NCBI RefSeq assembly: GCF_000331305.1
Contig: NZ_KB217478.1
Coordinates: 4,933,595-4,997,594 of the forward strand
Reading direction: 5' to 3'
DNA from: Calothrix sp. PCC 7103
GTDB taxonomy: Bacteria; Cyanobacteriota; Cyanobacteriia; Cyanobacteriales; Nostocaceae
Length of the DNA stretch: 64,000 nucleotides
This document shows positions 44,571-54,867 of this stretch, piece by piece (the stretch's first letter is position 1; the number at the start of each line of letters is the position of its first letter). The translations under genes and the position numbers were made by a program. The notes under the pieces were generated by a model, which saw only the letters and a list, made by a program, of their open reading frames with translations, was not told the DNA's origin and searched no databases.

Positions 44571-45209
44571 AAGATTTCCTGGTATGCGAGAAACTCAGAC
44601 ACGAAGCGTGCTGAGAGGGAAGCGACGCAAGCGATTTTAATCGCATTAAATATTTCCCCTTTCGGGGTGAATAAGTAGAGGAGTAGTACTTATTCGTATC
44701 TCTGTAATGCCGAGAATTGCCTTCCCTACTCGGAGTAATGTTAGCCTCGATAATGTTATTGGTCGGTACTATCCAAACGACACGTTCTTAACTCAATAAA
44801 AATGTTTAATCGTTCGGTTCTTTCTTCACGGGACTGGCTACGTATCCCGGAGTAGGTCTTTAACTCTTGCCAATAACGTAGTATCCGGAGATACTGAATC
44901 TGGTCAACTAAATCTAAAGGCTTAAGCTAGAAGCGAGCGTGTCTTTAGACCTGAGTCGTTGACAGCATGTTATATATATGGAATACAGGCTGCCACCCAT
45001 AGAATTATAGCAAAAATAGTGGCGTTGCTAAATCCAGGTATAAAAATCTCCTTAATCTTAAGCAAGAGTCTCAGTAGAAGGGCATTCACTGAGTGGTGAC
45101 CAAATAAAAGGTTGGATTTAACGCGAATTGAATTAAGGTGTCGGTAGTGTACATGGTAACGTGCGCCAAATGTCAATTTGACAAATTAAGCAATTTCCAA
45201 AAATGTTAA
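44571..45209. other. Structured, apparently non-coding or decayed mobile DNA
   Basis: 639 bp upstream of parD and downstream of the AAA ATPase gene. Between about 44650 and 44980 there are several stems: CCCC-TTT-CGGGG (44656), CCGAG...CTCGG (44710-44732), CGGGAC...TCCCGG (44829-44850), AGTATC...GATACT (44880-44895), and nested GTCAAC/GTTGAC with TCTAAAG/CTTTAGA (44903-44962). At 45021 there is GGCGTTGCTAAATCCAGG, like the end of the MITE at 30928; the minus-strand frame beside it looks like the tail of a lost transposase. I cannot identify a family. Confidence 0.45.
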
Positions 45210-46763
45210 TTAAGCCCTAATAACAACTACAGAACGTCCTTTTTTAGTTGTCACGGTTTTAGTTTGTAAGCGGTCAAGAAAAGCAGGTGCATTTTTGCGT
45301 CTGTCAAAAACGAACAGCCAACCATAATCTGCTTTGATTCTTTCTAAATAAGCTTCTAATTGTTTTAACCCTTGTTCTTCTGGGTCTTTAACTTTATCTC
45401 TCCAAACTTTGATTTCAATTCCCAGTGTTACTTTTTTATATTTTAAGCATAAATCCATGCGACCGGAGCCAATTGCATATTCCCGCTCTAAAGTTCCGCC
45501 ACCATTGACAACACGATGCAAAAATGACATTAATACGATGTGAGGTGCAATTTCATGGTATGATGTAGTGCCAAGTAAAGCCTCTCCATGCTGGCGCCAA
45601 AAGTCAATAAATGCTTCTAATAAAATATCAACATCTAATTCGCCTGACTGAGTTAACCAAGTCGGTGCAATAGTAGGCAAACTTGCCATTGCTGTTCCCG
45701 TTAATTCTCGTGGTAAGACTTCACGATAAATCGGGTTAGCAATTATCAATCCTCCTTGCGGGTTCATTTTACATAAACCTAAATCTATTACAAATTGAAT
45801 ATCGTCACTAGGCACGTTTCCTAATTCTAAACCTGCCAACATTGGTTCAATTATTGCTTTTACTCTTGTTTCTGTAAGTATTTTTGCAAGGGAGTCGAGG
45901 TGAGTATCTCTACGTGAAATTAGTATTTCTTTTGCTTTATGAATATGTTCTACTGTAATTGTTACGGATGTGTCTGTGACTAATTCTTCAACAATTTCTT
46001 TCGCAAGCGCATTGACTAACCAAGGTTGTCCAAAAGTTAAATCATAAGCCATTTGTACGGCTTCAGAGGTAAAAGCTTGTCCCGTATCATCAGTATGCTC
46101 CTGGTATAATTGCGCTACCTCCAAAGCGTTAAAATCCCTCATTGTTAAAGAGCGGTCTTTTATATTAAATGGACTCGCTGTATTTAACCTCTCGCTACCA
46201 CCCGAAGCCACTTTATAATCTCGTACATCTCGTAAACCTATTAACCCAACACTGACAGGAAAATTTGTCGGACGACCGCGATAACCATCTCGCAATTGTC
46301 GGAGAATACTTATTAAAGTGTCGTCTGTTAATGAATCGATTTCGTCAATAAACAATACTAATGGTCGCCTTGATGCTTGTGTCCAAGCCTGTAAAGCTGC
46401 TTGAATTCTTCGTCCTGGCTGTGCAGTACCCCAAGAGGATGGCGGGTGCAAATCTTCGGGTAAATCAAATTTGGCGCTAGCTTGCCATGAGTCAAGAATA
46501 GTTATTTCCGCTGTCGCTGGGTCATGGCTGAAAGGGGCGCCGAGTTCCACAGACACCAGCGCTGCTGTATAACGTCCGCTTTCAGTTAGCTGCTTGGCTA
46601 GCGCCAACATTGCTGTCGTTTTACCCGTTTGACGTGGTGCGTGGATGACGAAATAGCTGCGTTGATTTATTAACCGCTCTAAGTTTGGCAACCGAACAGT
46701 GGGGGGTAACATATAGTGAATGTCTCTTTCACAAGGACCTGAAATGTTGAACCAACGAGCCAT
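45210..46763 (-). CDS. AAA-type ATPase with C-terminal PD-(D/E)XK-like domain
   Basis: A 517-residue protein. The ATPase part has Walker A APRQTGKTT (about 42-50) and Walker B LVLFIDEIDSL (about 134-144). A winged-helix-like region follows (about 230-370). The C-terminal 90 residues have Asp437 in GRMDLCLKY, Glu450 and Lys452 in IEIKVWRD, and a Gln/Tyr pattern in QLEAYLER, which is the PD-(D/E)XK nuclease core. It belongs to the group of AAA-like archaeal/cyanobacterial ATPases with a DUF-type nuclease tail that expand in Nostocales. Target unknown; its place among toxin-antitoxin and transposon relics suggests a conflict or mobile role. Confidence 0.85.
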   Translation of the reverse strand: MARWFNISGPCERDIHYMLPPTVRLPNLERLINQRSYFVIHAPRQTGKTTAMLALAKQLTESGRYTAALVSVELGAPFSHDPATAEITILDSWQASAKFDLPEDLHPPSSWGTAQPGRRIQAALQAWTQASRRPLVLFIDEIDSLTDDTLISILRQLRDGYRGRPTNFPVSVGLIGLRDVRDYKVASGGSERLNTASPFNIKDRSLTMRDFNALEVAQLYQEHTDDTGQAFTSEAVQMAYDLTFGQPWLVNALAKEIVEELVTDTSVTITVEHIHKAKEILISRRDTHLDSLAKILTETRVKAIIEPMLAGLELGNVPSDDIQFVIDLGLCKMNPQGGLIIANPIYREVLPRELTGTAMASLPTIAPTWLTQSGELDVDILLEAFIDFWRQHGEALLGTTSYHEIAPHIVLMSFLHRVVNGGGTLEREYAIGSGRMDLCLKYKKVTLGIEIKVWRDKVKDPEEQGLKQLEAYLERIKADYGWLFVFDRRKNAPAFLDRLQTKTVTTKKGRSVVVIRA

Positions 46764-47115
46764 AAAAACCCAAGCGCCTATTGACTACGATGCTTTTCAG
46801 TGTAGCGCATAATCTATTTTGCTTATCTTTAATACTTTTAGTAAAGCACATCTTGAATAAATTCAGGAAATTGGTATGTTAAATGAGCAACCATTATGTG
46901 AGAATCTAGGGTTTCAGCATATACTGAAATGCTTCAGTGTGGGACTCATGACACGCTCATGACACTTTTCAAACAACCTTTTAAACTCAAAAGTTATTTC
47001 AGTATATTTGCTCGATGTGAATTGTGCGAAGTGGCGCTACAATCACTCTTTTTTTAGATAAGGTATTTATTGAGTGATAATTAAATTAGAGGTTGGGTGT
47101 AGGTATAAGTAATTG
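46764..47115. other. Divergent intergenic region
   Basis: 352 bp between the AAA ATPase and the desaturase genes. A repeated TTTCAGTATA/TTCAGCATATACTGAAA element near 46912-46930 forms a small palindrome (TTTCAGCATATACTGAAA). ACTCATGACACGCTCATGACAC (46945-46967) contains two direct copies of CTCATGACAC. These may be operator sites; no function assigned. Confidence 0.5.
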
Positions 47116-48582
47116 ATGAATATTGTAGTGATAGGCGCCGGCTTTGGTGGAATAGCAACAGCGATACGTTTACAAGCGCATGGGCATCAAGTAACGTTGA
47201 TTGATAAGCGCGATAAGTTGGGGGGACGTGCTTATGTATATGAACAAGACGGATTTAAGTTTGATGCGGGCCCTACTATTATTACGGCGCCGTGGTTAAT
47301 TGAGGAATTGTTTGATGTGTCGGGTAAACCGATGCAAGATTACGTCAAGCTTGTACAACTCAATCCTTTCTACAATATTCGCTTTGAAGATGGTTCTGTT
47401 TTTCACTACAATAATGATTCTGATTATCTAATTGAACAAATCCGCACGTTTAACCCGAATGATGTTGCTGGTTACGAACGTTTTTATCAAGCTAGTCAAG
47501 CTGTTTTTAATAAGGGTTTGCCTTTAATGACTAAGCCATTCAGTAGTATTACTGATATGGTGAAAGTGGCGCCTGATATGGTCGAGTTACAGTCGTTTAA
47601 ATCGGTAGCTGGGTTTGTTAATCAATATATTCAAGATGAGAGACTGCGGCAGGTATTTAGCTTTCATCCGTTGTTAATTGGTGGCAACCCGTTTCAAAGT
47701 ACTTCGATTTATGCGATGATTCATAAGCTGGAGCAGGCTTTTGGTATTTGGTTTGCTATGGGTGGTACAGGCGCCTTGGTTGAGGGTTTAGGACGGTTGT
47801 TTGTTGATATTGGTGGTAAGGTTTTACTGAATACAGAAGTTACAGAAATCGTTATTGATGCTAAAACTAAGCGCGCGACTGGTGTCAATACAAATAATTA
47901 TGGATATATTGGCGCCGAAGCTGTTGTTAGTAATGCTGATGTTGCATTTACATATTTAAATTTGATACCAGCAAAGTACCGTAAAAAATGGAGTGATAAG
48001 AGAATTAAAAGCCTGCGGTACTCAATGTCGTTGTTTGTGCTGTATTTTGGGACTAATCGCCAATATGAACATATGGCGCATCATGAAATTCTGATGGGTA
48101 ACCGCTATCGAGATTGGATTGAAGATATATTTACGCGAAAATACTTACCTGATGATTTTTCACTATACTTGCATCGTCCAACTGCTACTGATGCTTCGCT
48201 GGCGCCATCTGGTTGTGATTGTTTTTATGTGTTGGCACCTGTACCTCATTTGGGTGGTGATGTAGATTGGAAGATAATGGCAAAACCTTTCCGCGATAGG
48301 ATAGTAAAATATCTGGAAGAAAAATATTTACCCGATTTATCGCAGCATATTGTTACGGAACATTACATTGACCCAAAACATTTTCGTGATACCCTCAACA
48401 GCTACTTGGGAAGTGCGTTTTCTATTGAACCTACTTTGTTTCAATCTGCTTATTTTCGTCCCCATAACCAAAGTGAGGATATATCTAATTTGTATTTTGT
48501 TGGCGCCGGTACTCATCCTGGTGCGGGAATACCTGGGGTGTTAAGTTCGAGTAAGATTGTGGCAAATATTTGCAACAAATAA
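47116..48582 (+). CDS. CrtI-type phytoene desaturase / FAD-dependent carotenoid oxidoreductase
   Basis: A 488-residue flavoprotein. The frame opens with TTG at 47113 directly before ATG 47116, which I use. The N-terminal dinucleotide fold is VVIGAGFGGIATAIRLQAHG, followed by RDKLGGRA. FDAGPTIIT is the substrate-side motif. The C-terminal flavin motif is LYFVGAGTHPGAGIPGVLSS (about 463-482), the bacterial phytoene dehydrogenase signature. The protein looks like CrtI/CrtN rather than the cyanobacterial CrtP, CrtQ or CrtH. No phytoene synthase gene is adjacent. Its exact substrate is open. Confidence 0.88.
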   Translation: MNIVVIGAGFGGIATAIRLQAHGHQVTLIDKRDKLGGRAYVYEQDGFKFDAGPTIITAPWLIEELFDVSGKPMQDYVKLVQLNPFYNIRFEDGSVFHYNNDSDYLIEQIRTFNPNDVAGYERFYQASQAVFNKGLPLMTKPFSSITDMVKVAPDMVELQSFKSVAGFVNQYIQDERLRQVFSFHPLLIGGNPFQSTSIYAMIHKLEQAFGIWFAMGGTGALVEGLGRLFVDIGGKVLLNTEVTEIVIDAKTKRATGVNTNNYGYIGAEAVVSNADVAFTYLNLIPAKYRKKWSDKRIKSLRYSMSLFVLYFGTNRQYEHMAHHEILMGNRYRDWIEDIFTRKYLPDDFSLYLHRPTATDASLAPSGCDCFYVLAPVPHLGGDVDWKIMAKPFRDRIVKYLEEKYLPDLSQHIVTEHYIDPKHFRDTLNSYLGSAFSIEPTLFQSAYFRPHNQSEDISNLYFVGAGTHPGAGIPGVLSSSKIVANICNK

Positions 48583-48594
48583 AGAAATCATCCG

Positions 48595-48978
48595 TTAATA
48601 ATCCGTTGCACTAACTATCAACTCACTAAAGCATTTTAATAGGCTTAATACCTGTTGTAGTTCATGTTCTTTTTCTATTGATAAAGCATAAGAACGTGCG
48701 TATTTTGGTTGTTGTTGTTTAATCAATTTTATAAAGACAAATTCTCTACCGTTAAGTAGTAAACCAAAAGTTGGCTTTTCAATATTGGGAGTGTCAAGCA
48801 TGTAAGTTAATGCTTGGGGTAATGCGGTTATTACGTCAAATTTGGTACTTTTTGATTCTATTGCCAAAACCCAGAGACGCTTTTGTATAACTAATACATC
48901 AATATTGCCTTTGACTATAACGCCTTCATCTTCAGCAGATATTTGAGTAGAGGTTTCTGTTTCTATTTCGTAAGGCGC
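48595..48978 (-). pseudogene. Truncated restriction endonuclease subunit R-like protein
   Basis: The open frame from 48978 has no start codon. Its translation begins YEIETETSTQISAEDEGVIV and continues through GNIDVLVIQKRLWVLAIESK, then IPQAL-like ALPQALTYML and FGLLLNGREFVFIKL. This equals the C-terminal half of a roughly 200-residue PD-(D/E)XK family common in cyanobacteria, annotated as restriction endonuclease subunit R; Asp in NIDVLV and Glu-x-Lys in IESK are the nuclease core. The N-terminal half is missing. An ATG at 48867 allows a 90-residue product starting inside the core, unlikely to be functional. Confidence 0.7.
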
Positions 48979-49337
48979 CTATGTTGGGTGAGAATTTTAC
49001 TGTACAGCGCGCTTGATAGGTATTGTCTGCTGAATGACTGAACTTCAGAATTCCCATCGTTGTAATTACCTAAGCGTAATGGTGAAAATAAACTAGTGTT
49101 ACGGTCTATCTGCCAGTATAAGTCGGGTCTATAGCGCCAAGCTGTTATTTGATTTTATGATTCCCAAATAATTCTCAAAATATTCACAAAATCGAGATTC
49201 CCAGATTCCCGATAAATTTTACGAAGTTGGGAATCTAAATAAAGTACTATTTTCAGTAGAATTACCGTAACGGTTTGAAGTCAAATATTGTTATTAATTA
49301 AAATGATTCTGTTGACTTCAAATCAAGATACACAAGG
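48979..49337. other. Intergenic region upstream of the hybrid kinase
   Basis: A minus-strand stretch without start (about 48963-49154) stays open for 64 codons (…WRYRPDLYWQIDRNTSLFSP…) and may be a gene fragment of unknown family. Nearer the kinase, GATTCCCAGATTCCC (49193-49210) and TTGGGAATCT (about 49227-49236) can pair. No clear promoter. Confidence 0.45.
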
Positions 49338-52300
49338 ATGAAAGCACCACTACCTGATGACGAGGCACAGAGAATCGAAGCTCTTAATGAGTATAAAATC
49401 CTTGATACTCCATCTGAAACGGCATTTGATGACATTACTCGTATAGCTGCGTATATTTGTGGAACTCCGATTGCTTTAATCAGTTTAATTGATAGTGATC
49501 GCCAGTGGTTTAAATCCAAAGTCGGTTTGGAAGTCGGAGAAACACACCGCGATGTTGCCTTTTGCGCTCACGCTATTTTACAAACTGACGTTTTTATTGT
49601 CCCTGATGCTACATCTGACGAACGGTTTGCCGCAAATCCATTGGTAACATCTAACCCTAATATCCGATTTTATGCTGGTGTCCCTATAATAAATCCAGAG
49701 GGTCACGCAGTGGGAACACTTTGCACAATCGACTATGTACCACGAGAATTAACTCCTGAACAAATTGAAGCATTGCGAGGATTAGGGCGCCAAGTTATTA
49801 AGCAACTGGAAATACGCCGTAATTTAGCTTCCTTAGAACTGGCAAGTAATAAAGGTAAGCAAGCTTCTAAGGGGAGCAAACGATTTTTTAAAAGGATTGC
49901 TTCTGGGTTTGGGTTAGCGTCGGCAATTTTAGTTTTGATTGGAATGGTTTCGTTCCATAATACCCAGGTTTTGATTAATACTTATAATCAGGTCAGAAAA
50001 AGTCAAGATAAAATCAATTTGTTACAAGAACTTACTCTAGCAATAAATGACGCTGAAACAGGACAACGCGGTTATATTTTAACTGGAGAAAATATTTATT
50101 TAGAACCGTATCGAGCAGCAGAGACAAGAATTAATAAAGAAATCGAAGAACTTAAGAGCTTAGTAATAAATAGTCGCTACCAGAAAAAGCAGATTGAAAC
50201 TTTAGAATCTCGAATTAGTAAAAAACTAGCAGAACTTAAGCAGGCTATCGAATTACGCCAAAACCAAGGATTTGATGCATCGTTGCAAGTGGTTCAAACA
50301 AATCAGGGAAAAAACCTGATGGATGATATTCGTCAGCTACTATTGAAGATGGAGAATGAACAAAGGCAAGAGCTTAATAAAGAGTCTCAAGCTGCACAAG
50401 CGAGCGCGCATAAATCATTTTTGACACTAGCAATCGCTATTATTCTAAGTTTTATTATTACTGCAATTTTTTATTACTTTGTATACCGTGAAATTACTGA
50501 GCGAAAGTTAACAGAAAAATCATTAAATAAGGAACGTAACTTTATTTCAGCAGTTCTGGATACAGCTAGTGCCTTAGTTGTAGTTCTTAATTCTCAAGGG
50601 CAAATTGTCCGTTTCAATCAAGCTTGTGAGCTAACAACGGGTTACTCGTTCGATGAAGTTAGAGGTAGATATTTCTGGAATATTTTCCTCCTTCCTGAAG
50701 AGATAGAACCAGTTAAAGCTGTTTTTACACACATACAAAGTGGACAAGTTGTCAAAGAATCTGAAAACTACTGGGTAACAAAAGATGGTAGTAAACGGCA
50801 GATCGCATGGTCAAATACCATATTGAAAGATTATGAAGGCGCCATAGAATATATTATTAGTACCGGGGTTGACGTTACTGCTCGCAGACGAGATGAAAAG
50901 CATCTAGTAGCACAATATTCGACAGCGCGCGTGTTAGCAGATTCCTCTACCATTGCCGAAGCGACTCCGAAAATTCTACAAGCAATTTGTGAAAGTTTAG
51001 AATGGGATTTGGCGGAAATTTGGATGGTAGACGCAACCGCAAACGTTTTACGTTGCCTTGATATTTGGCATAAAGAAAATATTGACGTGCAAGAATTTAA
51101 AGCTATAACTAAAGAAATGACATTTGCACCCCAGATTGACTTACCTGGTTCTGTTTGGGCTAATAATGAACCTCTATGGTTTACTAATGTCGTTGATAAT
51201 CCAAAGTTTTTAAGAGGAAAAATTGCTGCCGAAGTTGGACTACATGGAGCTTTTGGTTTTCCAGTTCGCAGTGGTAATAATGTTCTAGGTATGATTACCT
51301 GCTTTAATCGTCAAACTCAGCAAGCTGACTCAGATTTGGTAAAGATGCTGATTTCTATAGGTGAACAAATAGGGCAATTTATCGAGCGCAACCAAGCCAA
51401 AGAGGAACTTAAACAATTGCTAAAAGCGGAAAGGGAGCAGCGACAAGAGTTAGAAGTAGCCCGTCGTCAAGCAGAATTAGCTTCTCAAACTAAAAGTGCT
51501 TTTTTAGCCAACATGAGTCATGAAATCCGCACCCCAATGAACGCTGTATTGGGGATGACTGGACTTTTATTAGAAACTAACTTGACATCAGAGCAACGAG
51601 ATTTTGTTGAAACAGTTCGCGTTAGTGGAGACGCGCTGTTAACCCTAATCAATGAGATTTTAGATTTATCTAAACTTGAAGCTGGGGAAATGACTTTAGA
51701 GATTTTAGACTTTAACTTGTCTACCTGTATAGAAGAAGTGTTAGATTTACTGGCGCCTCAAGCTCACAAAAAAGGATTAGAGATTGCTGCTTTAATTTAT
51801 CGTAACGTTCCGATTCATCTTAAAGGGGATGTTAGTCGCTTGCGGCAAATTCTCATGAATCTAATTGGAAACGCAATTAAATTTACTACTAATGGAGAAG
51901 TAGTAGTGCGGGCAGAAGTAAAAGAGCTTTCCTCTACTACAGCTACGATTCATTTTAGCGTTACAGATACTGGTCTTGGTATTACCTCAGAAGACCAAAG
52001 CAAACTGTTTACGCCATTTACCCAAGTAGATGCTTCCACTACCCGTAAGTATGGCGGTACTGGTTTAGGATTAGCAATTTTCAAACAACTCGTTACCTTA
52101 ATGTCGGGAGAAATTGGAGTAGAAAGTCAATTGGGGAAAGGTTCAACGTTTTGGTTTGATGTGAGTTTCGCTTTGGCGCCAGTACCTGTTTCCCCAACAT
52201 GCGCTTCACATCTTCCTGATAATCTACGTTTATTAGTGGTAGATGACAACGCTACAAATCGCAAGATTGTTTACCATCAAGCCACCCGTTGGGGAATGTG

Positions 52301-53429
52301 TGTACATGAAGCCGACAGTGCAGTATCAGCACTCAAAGAAATGTTGGATGCACGCGCGCAAAAGAAACCATATGATATCGCCTTAATTGACATGCAAATG
52401 CCAGAAACAGACGGCATGACTTTGGGAGAACAAATTAAGGCAAATTCTGCTATTGCTGAAATACCCTTGATTATGCTCACCTCTACTTCGCAGCGTAATG
52501 AAGTACAACAAGCGCTCAAAATTGGATTTGCTGCTTATTTAGTTAAACCCATTAAAGCATCTCGCCTACTCGACACGATTATGAATATTTTTGGAACTAA
52601 GTCAGCAGACATAATTCAGGAGATAGGAGATAGAAGACAGCAAACAACTCTCTTGACTCCTAGCCCTTATTCTGATGCCACACCTAAATTAAGAATTCTA
52701 CTCACTGAAGATAATTTAGTTAATCAAAAAGTAGCCCTAAAAATACTTGAAAGCCTTGGATATCAAGCTGATGTTGCTGCTAATGGTCAAGAAGCGTTGG
52801 ATTTATTAGAAAAAATTCCTTACGATTTGATTCTTATGGACTGTCAAATGCCATTTCTGGATGGTTTAGATGCCACAAGAGAAATTCATCGTTGGCAAGA
52901 GAGCAAATTTCTTAACCATCGGCGCCCTATAATAATTGCGATGACTGCTAATGCAATGAAAGAAGACAAGCAAATGTGTCTGGATGCAGGAATGGATGAC
53001 TATTTAAGTAAACCAGTATTAAAAGACAAATTATCAGCGGCACTAAAATATTGGGAGAATTTTATATTCACAAAACAAACAGATACTGTTGCTGCAAAAG
53101 TGGAATTAGCAATTGATTGGGAACACTTACATCAAATTTCAGAAGATAATCCAGAATTTGAATTAGAACTATTGCAAATCTTTGTTGAAGATACTCAATC
53201 TCGTTTAGAAGTGCTGAAACTGGCAATTACTCAAAATGATTTTGAGCAAGTTTCGAGGCTTGCTCATCATCTTAAAGGCGCCAGTGGTAATGTTGGCGCC
53301 ACAGTTATGCAAAAAGCCGCAGAAAAACTAGAACAATTAGCTCAAAAAAGCGAACATCGAGGTACTACTGATTTAATTCTAGATTTAGAGACATTTGTTA
53401 ATCGCATTCAAACGTTTTTAATTCAATAG
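49338..53429 (+). CDS. Hybrid sensor histidine kinase (GAF-CHASE3-PAS-GAF-HK-REC-REC-Hpt)
   Basis: A 1363-residue phosphorelay protein. In order: GAF (about 20-165), membrane segment (193-212), CHASE3 sensor (215-350), membrane segment (356-378), PAS (395-515), second GAF (525-680), coiled coil, HisKA with phospho-acceptor His728 in [10 protein letters not shown], HATPase (about 830-945, GTGLGLAI), receiver 1 with Asp1018 ([11 protein letters not shown]), receiver 2 with Asp1168 ([11 protein letters not shown]), and Hpt with His1310 ([11 protein letters not shown]). All phosphotransfer residues are present, so a full internal relay is possible. The CHASE3 domain would sense outside signals although the first GAF is cytoplasmic. 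The response regulator-phosphatase gene follows and is probably its output. Confidence 0.95.
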   Translation: MKAPLPDDEAQRIEALNEYKILDTPSETAFDDITRIAAYICGTPIALISLIDSDRQWFKSKVGLEVGETHRDVAFCAHAILQTDVFIVPDATSDERFAANPLVTSNPNIRFYAGVPIINPEGHAVGTLCTIDYVPRELTPEQIEALRGLGRQVIKQLEIRRNLASLELASNKGKQASKGSKRFFKRIASGFGLASAILVLIGMVSFHNTQVLINTYNQVRKSQDKINLLQELTLAINDAETGQRGYILTGENIYLEPYRAAETRINKEIEELKSLVINSRYQKKQIETLESRISKKLAELKQAIELRQNQGFDASLQVVQTNQGKNLMDDIRQLLLKMENEQRQELNKESQAAQASAHKSFLTLAIAIILSFIITAIFYYFVYREITERKLTEKSLNKERNFISAVLDTASALVVVLNSQGQIVRFNQACELTTGYSFDEVRGRYFWNIFLLPEEIEPVKAVFTHIQSGQVVKESENYWVTKDGSKRQIAWSNTILKDYEGAIEYIISTGVDVTARRRDEKHLVAQYSTARVLADSSTIAEATPKILQAICESLEWDLAEIWMVDATANVLRCLDIWHKENIDVQEFKAITKEMTFAPQIDLPGSVWANNEPLWFTNVVDNPKFLRGKIAAEVGLHGAFGFPVRSGNNVLGMITCFNRQTQQADSDLVKMLISIGEQIGQFIERNQAKEELKQLLKAEREQRQELEVARRQAELASQTKSAFLANMSHEIRTPMNAVLGMTGLLLETNLTSEQRDFVETVRVSGDALLTLINEILDLSKLEAGEMTLEILDFNLSTCIEEVLDLLAPQAHKKGLEIAALIYRNVPIHLKGDVSRLRQILMNLIGNAIKFTTNGEVVVRAEVKELSSTTATIHFSVTDTGLGITSEDQSKLFTPFTQVDASTTRKYGGTGLGLAIFKQLVTLMSGEIGVESQLGKGSTFWFDVSFALAPVPVSPTCASHLPDNLRLLVVDDNATNRKIVYHQATRWGMCVHEADSAVSALKEMLDARAQKKPYDIALIDMQMPETDGMTLGEQIKANSAIAEIPLIMLTSTSQRNEVQQALKIGFAAYLVKPIKASRLLDTIMNIFGTKSADIIQEIGDRRQQTTLLTPSPYSDATPKLRILLTEDNLVNQKVALKILESLGYQADVAANGQEALDLLEKIPYDLILMDCQMPFLDGLDATREIHRWQESKFLNHRRPIIIAMTANAMKEDKQMCLDAGMDDYLSKPVLKDKLSAALKYWENFIFTKQTDTVAAKVELAIDWEHLHQISEDNPEFELELLQIFVEDTQSRLEVLKLAITQNDFEQVSRLAHHLKGASGNVGATVMQKAAEKLEQLAQKSEHRGTTDLILDLETFVNRIQTFLIQ

Positions 53430-53461
53430 TATTGAAAACCTATTTATTAAAGCAGGAATTC

Positions 53462-54652
53462 ATGTTTAAAATTCTGATTATTGATGATGATCCAATTGTA
53501 CGCGCGGTGTTAAAAATAACACTTGAAAACCAAGGTTATGATGTTAGTGTTGCTAGTGATGGGGAAGAAGGAATTTTACTAGCGAAGCAGTTACATCCAG
53601 CTTTAATTATCTGCGACTGGATGATGTCAAATTTAGATGGACTAGAAGTCTGTAGTCAAATTAAAACAGATTCAGGCATGACAACTACTTTTTTCATTCT
53701 CCTAACTGTTAAAGGAGCAGCTAAGGGTGAGGAAGAAGATAGAATTCGGGGACTTGACGCTGGTGCAGATGAATTTATCTCTAAACCCATCGAGATGAAC
53801 GAATTAAAAGCACGGGTGCGAGCGGGGTTAAGATTATACCAGCTAAATCAGGATTTACACAACCAAAAACAAGCTTTAGAAGTATTAAATCAAGATTTGC
53901 AAACCCAAAAGCAAATTTTAGAAACAGAATTAGCCGAAGCTGCGGATTATGTGCGGTCGCTTTTACCCTCACCACTTGTTGGAACAGTAACTACAGAAGC
54001 TTTATTTGTTCCCTCAACACAGTTAGGGGGTGATTGTTTCGACTATTACTGGCTCGATGATGAAAATTTGGTTATCTATTTATTAGACGTGTCGGGACAT
54101 GGGGTAGGTTCAGTCTTACTATCTGTATCCGTACTTAACGTCTTGCGTTCGCAGTCTCTCCCCAATACTAACTTTTCTCAACCTAGCGAAGTTTTGAAAG
54201 CACTTAATAATGCTTTTCAGATGAGTAATCACGGTGATAAATACTTCACAATTTGGTATGGAGTTTATAACCGTCGAAAACGTCAACTTACTTATGCTAG
54301 TGCTGGACATCCACAAGCTGTACTTTTATCTTATACATCTACAAATAAAATCCAAGTTCAACAGCTAGGTTCTTTAGATTTGCCTATTGGCTTTGTGCCC
54401 AATATTGAATTTGAGAATGCAACCTTTGATGTTGAAGAGAATAGTACTTTATACATCTTTAGTGATGGCGCCTACGAAATTAACCAGCCAGACGGTACAA
54501 TTTGGGGTATTAACGCTTTTATTGATTATCTCATTAACTACAGCAAGGAAGAAATACGCGATTTAAATAAAATATTAGCGGATATCATGACATTGAATGG
54601 TAAATCTAATTTAGATGATGATTTGTCTTTACTGCAAGCCAAATTTAGCTAA
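53462..54652 (+). CDS. Response regulator with PP2C (SpoIIE/RsbU) phosphatase output
   Basis: The frame opens at TTG 53432, but ATG 53462 with AGCAGGA just upstream starts the receiver domain correctly (MFKILIIDDDPIV). The receiver (1-125) has its phospho-acceptor in LIICDWMMSNLDG. A coiled coil with repeated Q-x-L/K (about 125-160) links to the PP2C_SIG phosphatase (about 175-395) with LGGDCFDYYWLDD, DVSGHGVGSVLLS and FSDGAYE metal-binding motifs. It lies 32 bp after the hybrid kinase. Such proteins dephosphorylate anti-sigma antagonists in partner switching, so stress or sigma control is likely; the target is not adjacent. Confidence 0.95.
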   Translation: MFKILIIDDDPIVRAVLKITLENQGYDVSVASDGEEGILLAKQLHPALIICDWMMSNLDGLEVCSQIKTDSGMTTTFFILLTVKGAAKGEEEDRIRGLDAGADEFISKPIEMNELKARVRAGLRLYQLNQDLHNQKQALEVLNQDLQTQKQILETELAEAADYVRSLLPSPLVGTVTTEALFVPSTQLGGDCFDYYWLDDENLVIYLLDVSGHGVGSVLLSVSVLNVLRSQSLPNTNFSQPSEVLKALNNAFQMSNHGDKYFTIWYGVYNRRKRQLTYASAGHPQAVLLSYTSTNKIQVQQLGSLDLPIGFVPNIEFENATFDVEENSTLYIFSDGAYEINQPDGTIWGINAFIDYLINYSKEEIRDLNKILADIMTLNGKSNLDDDLSLLQAKFS

Positions 54653-54867
54653 AGTAAAGCAAATTATTGTACTGCCAATATTTAACGGCAAAAATCAGCT
54701 TGGTCATCGAAACTTTGAAAAAGTCTATCCATTTTAGTTAATTGAAACAACATGTTTACTTGCTAAGGAGAGTTCATTGCAGTAATAGGAAGAATTAGAG
54801 GTTGTTGATTTGTGAGGCTGTATAGCAAGGATACCGCAAATTCCGTAAGATTATAAGAATTAAAAAA

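Noticed and set aside
44970-45176. 68-codon minus-strand frame
   Set aside because: No start context; its end coincides with a transposon-like terminal repeat, so it is more likely the worn tail of a transposase than a gene.
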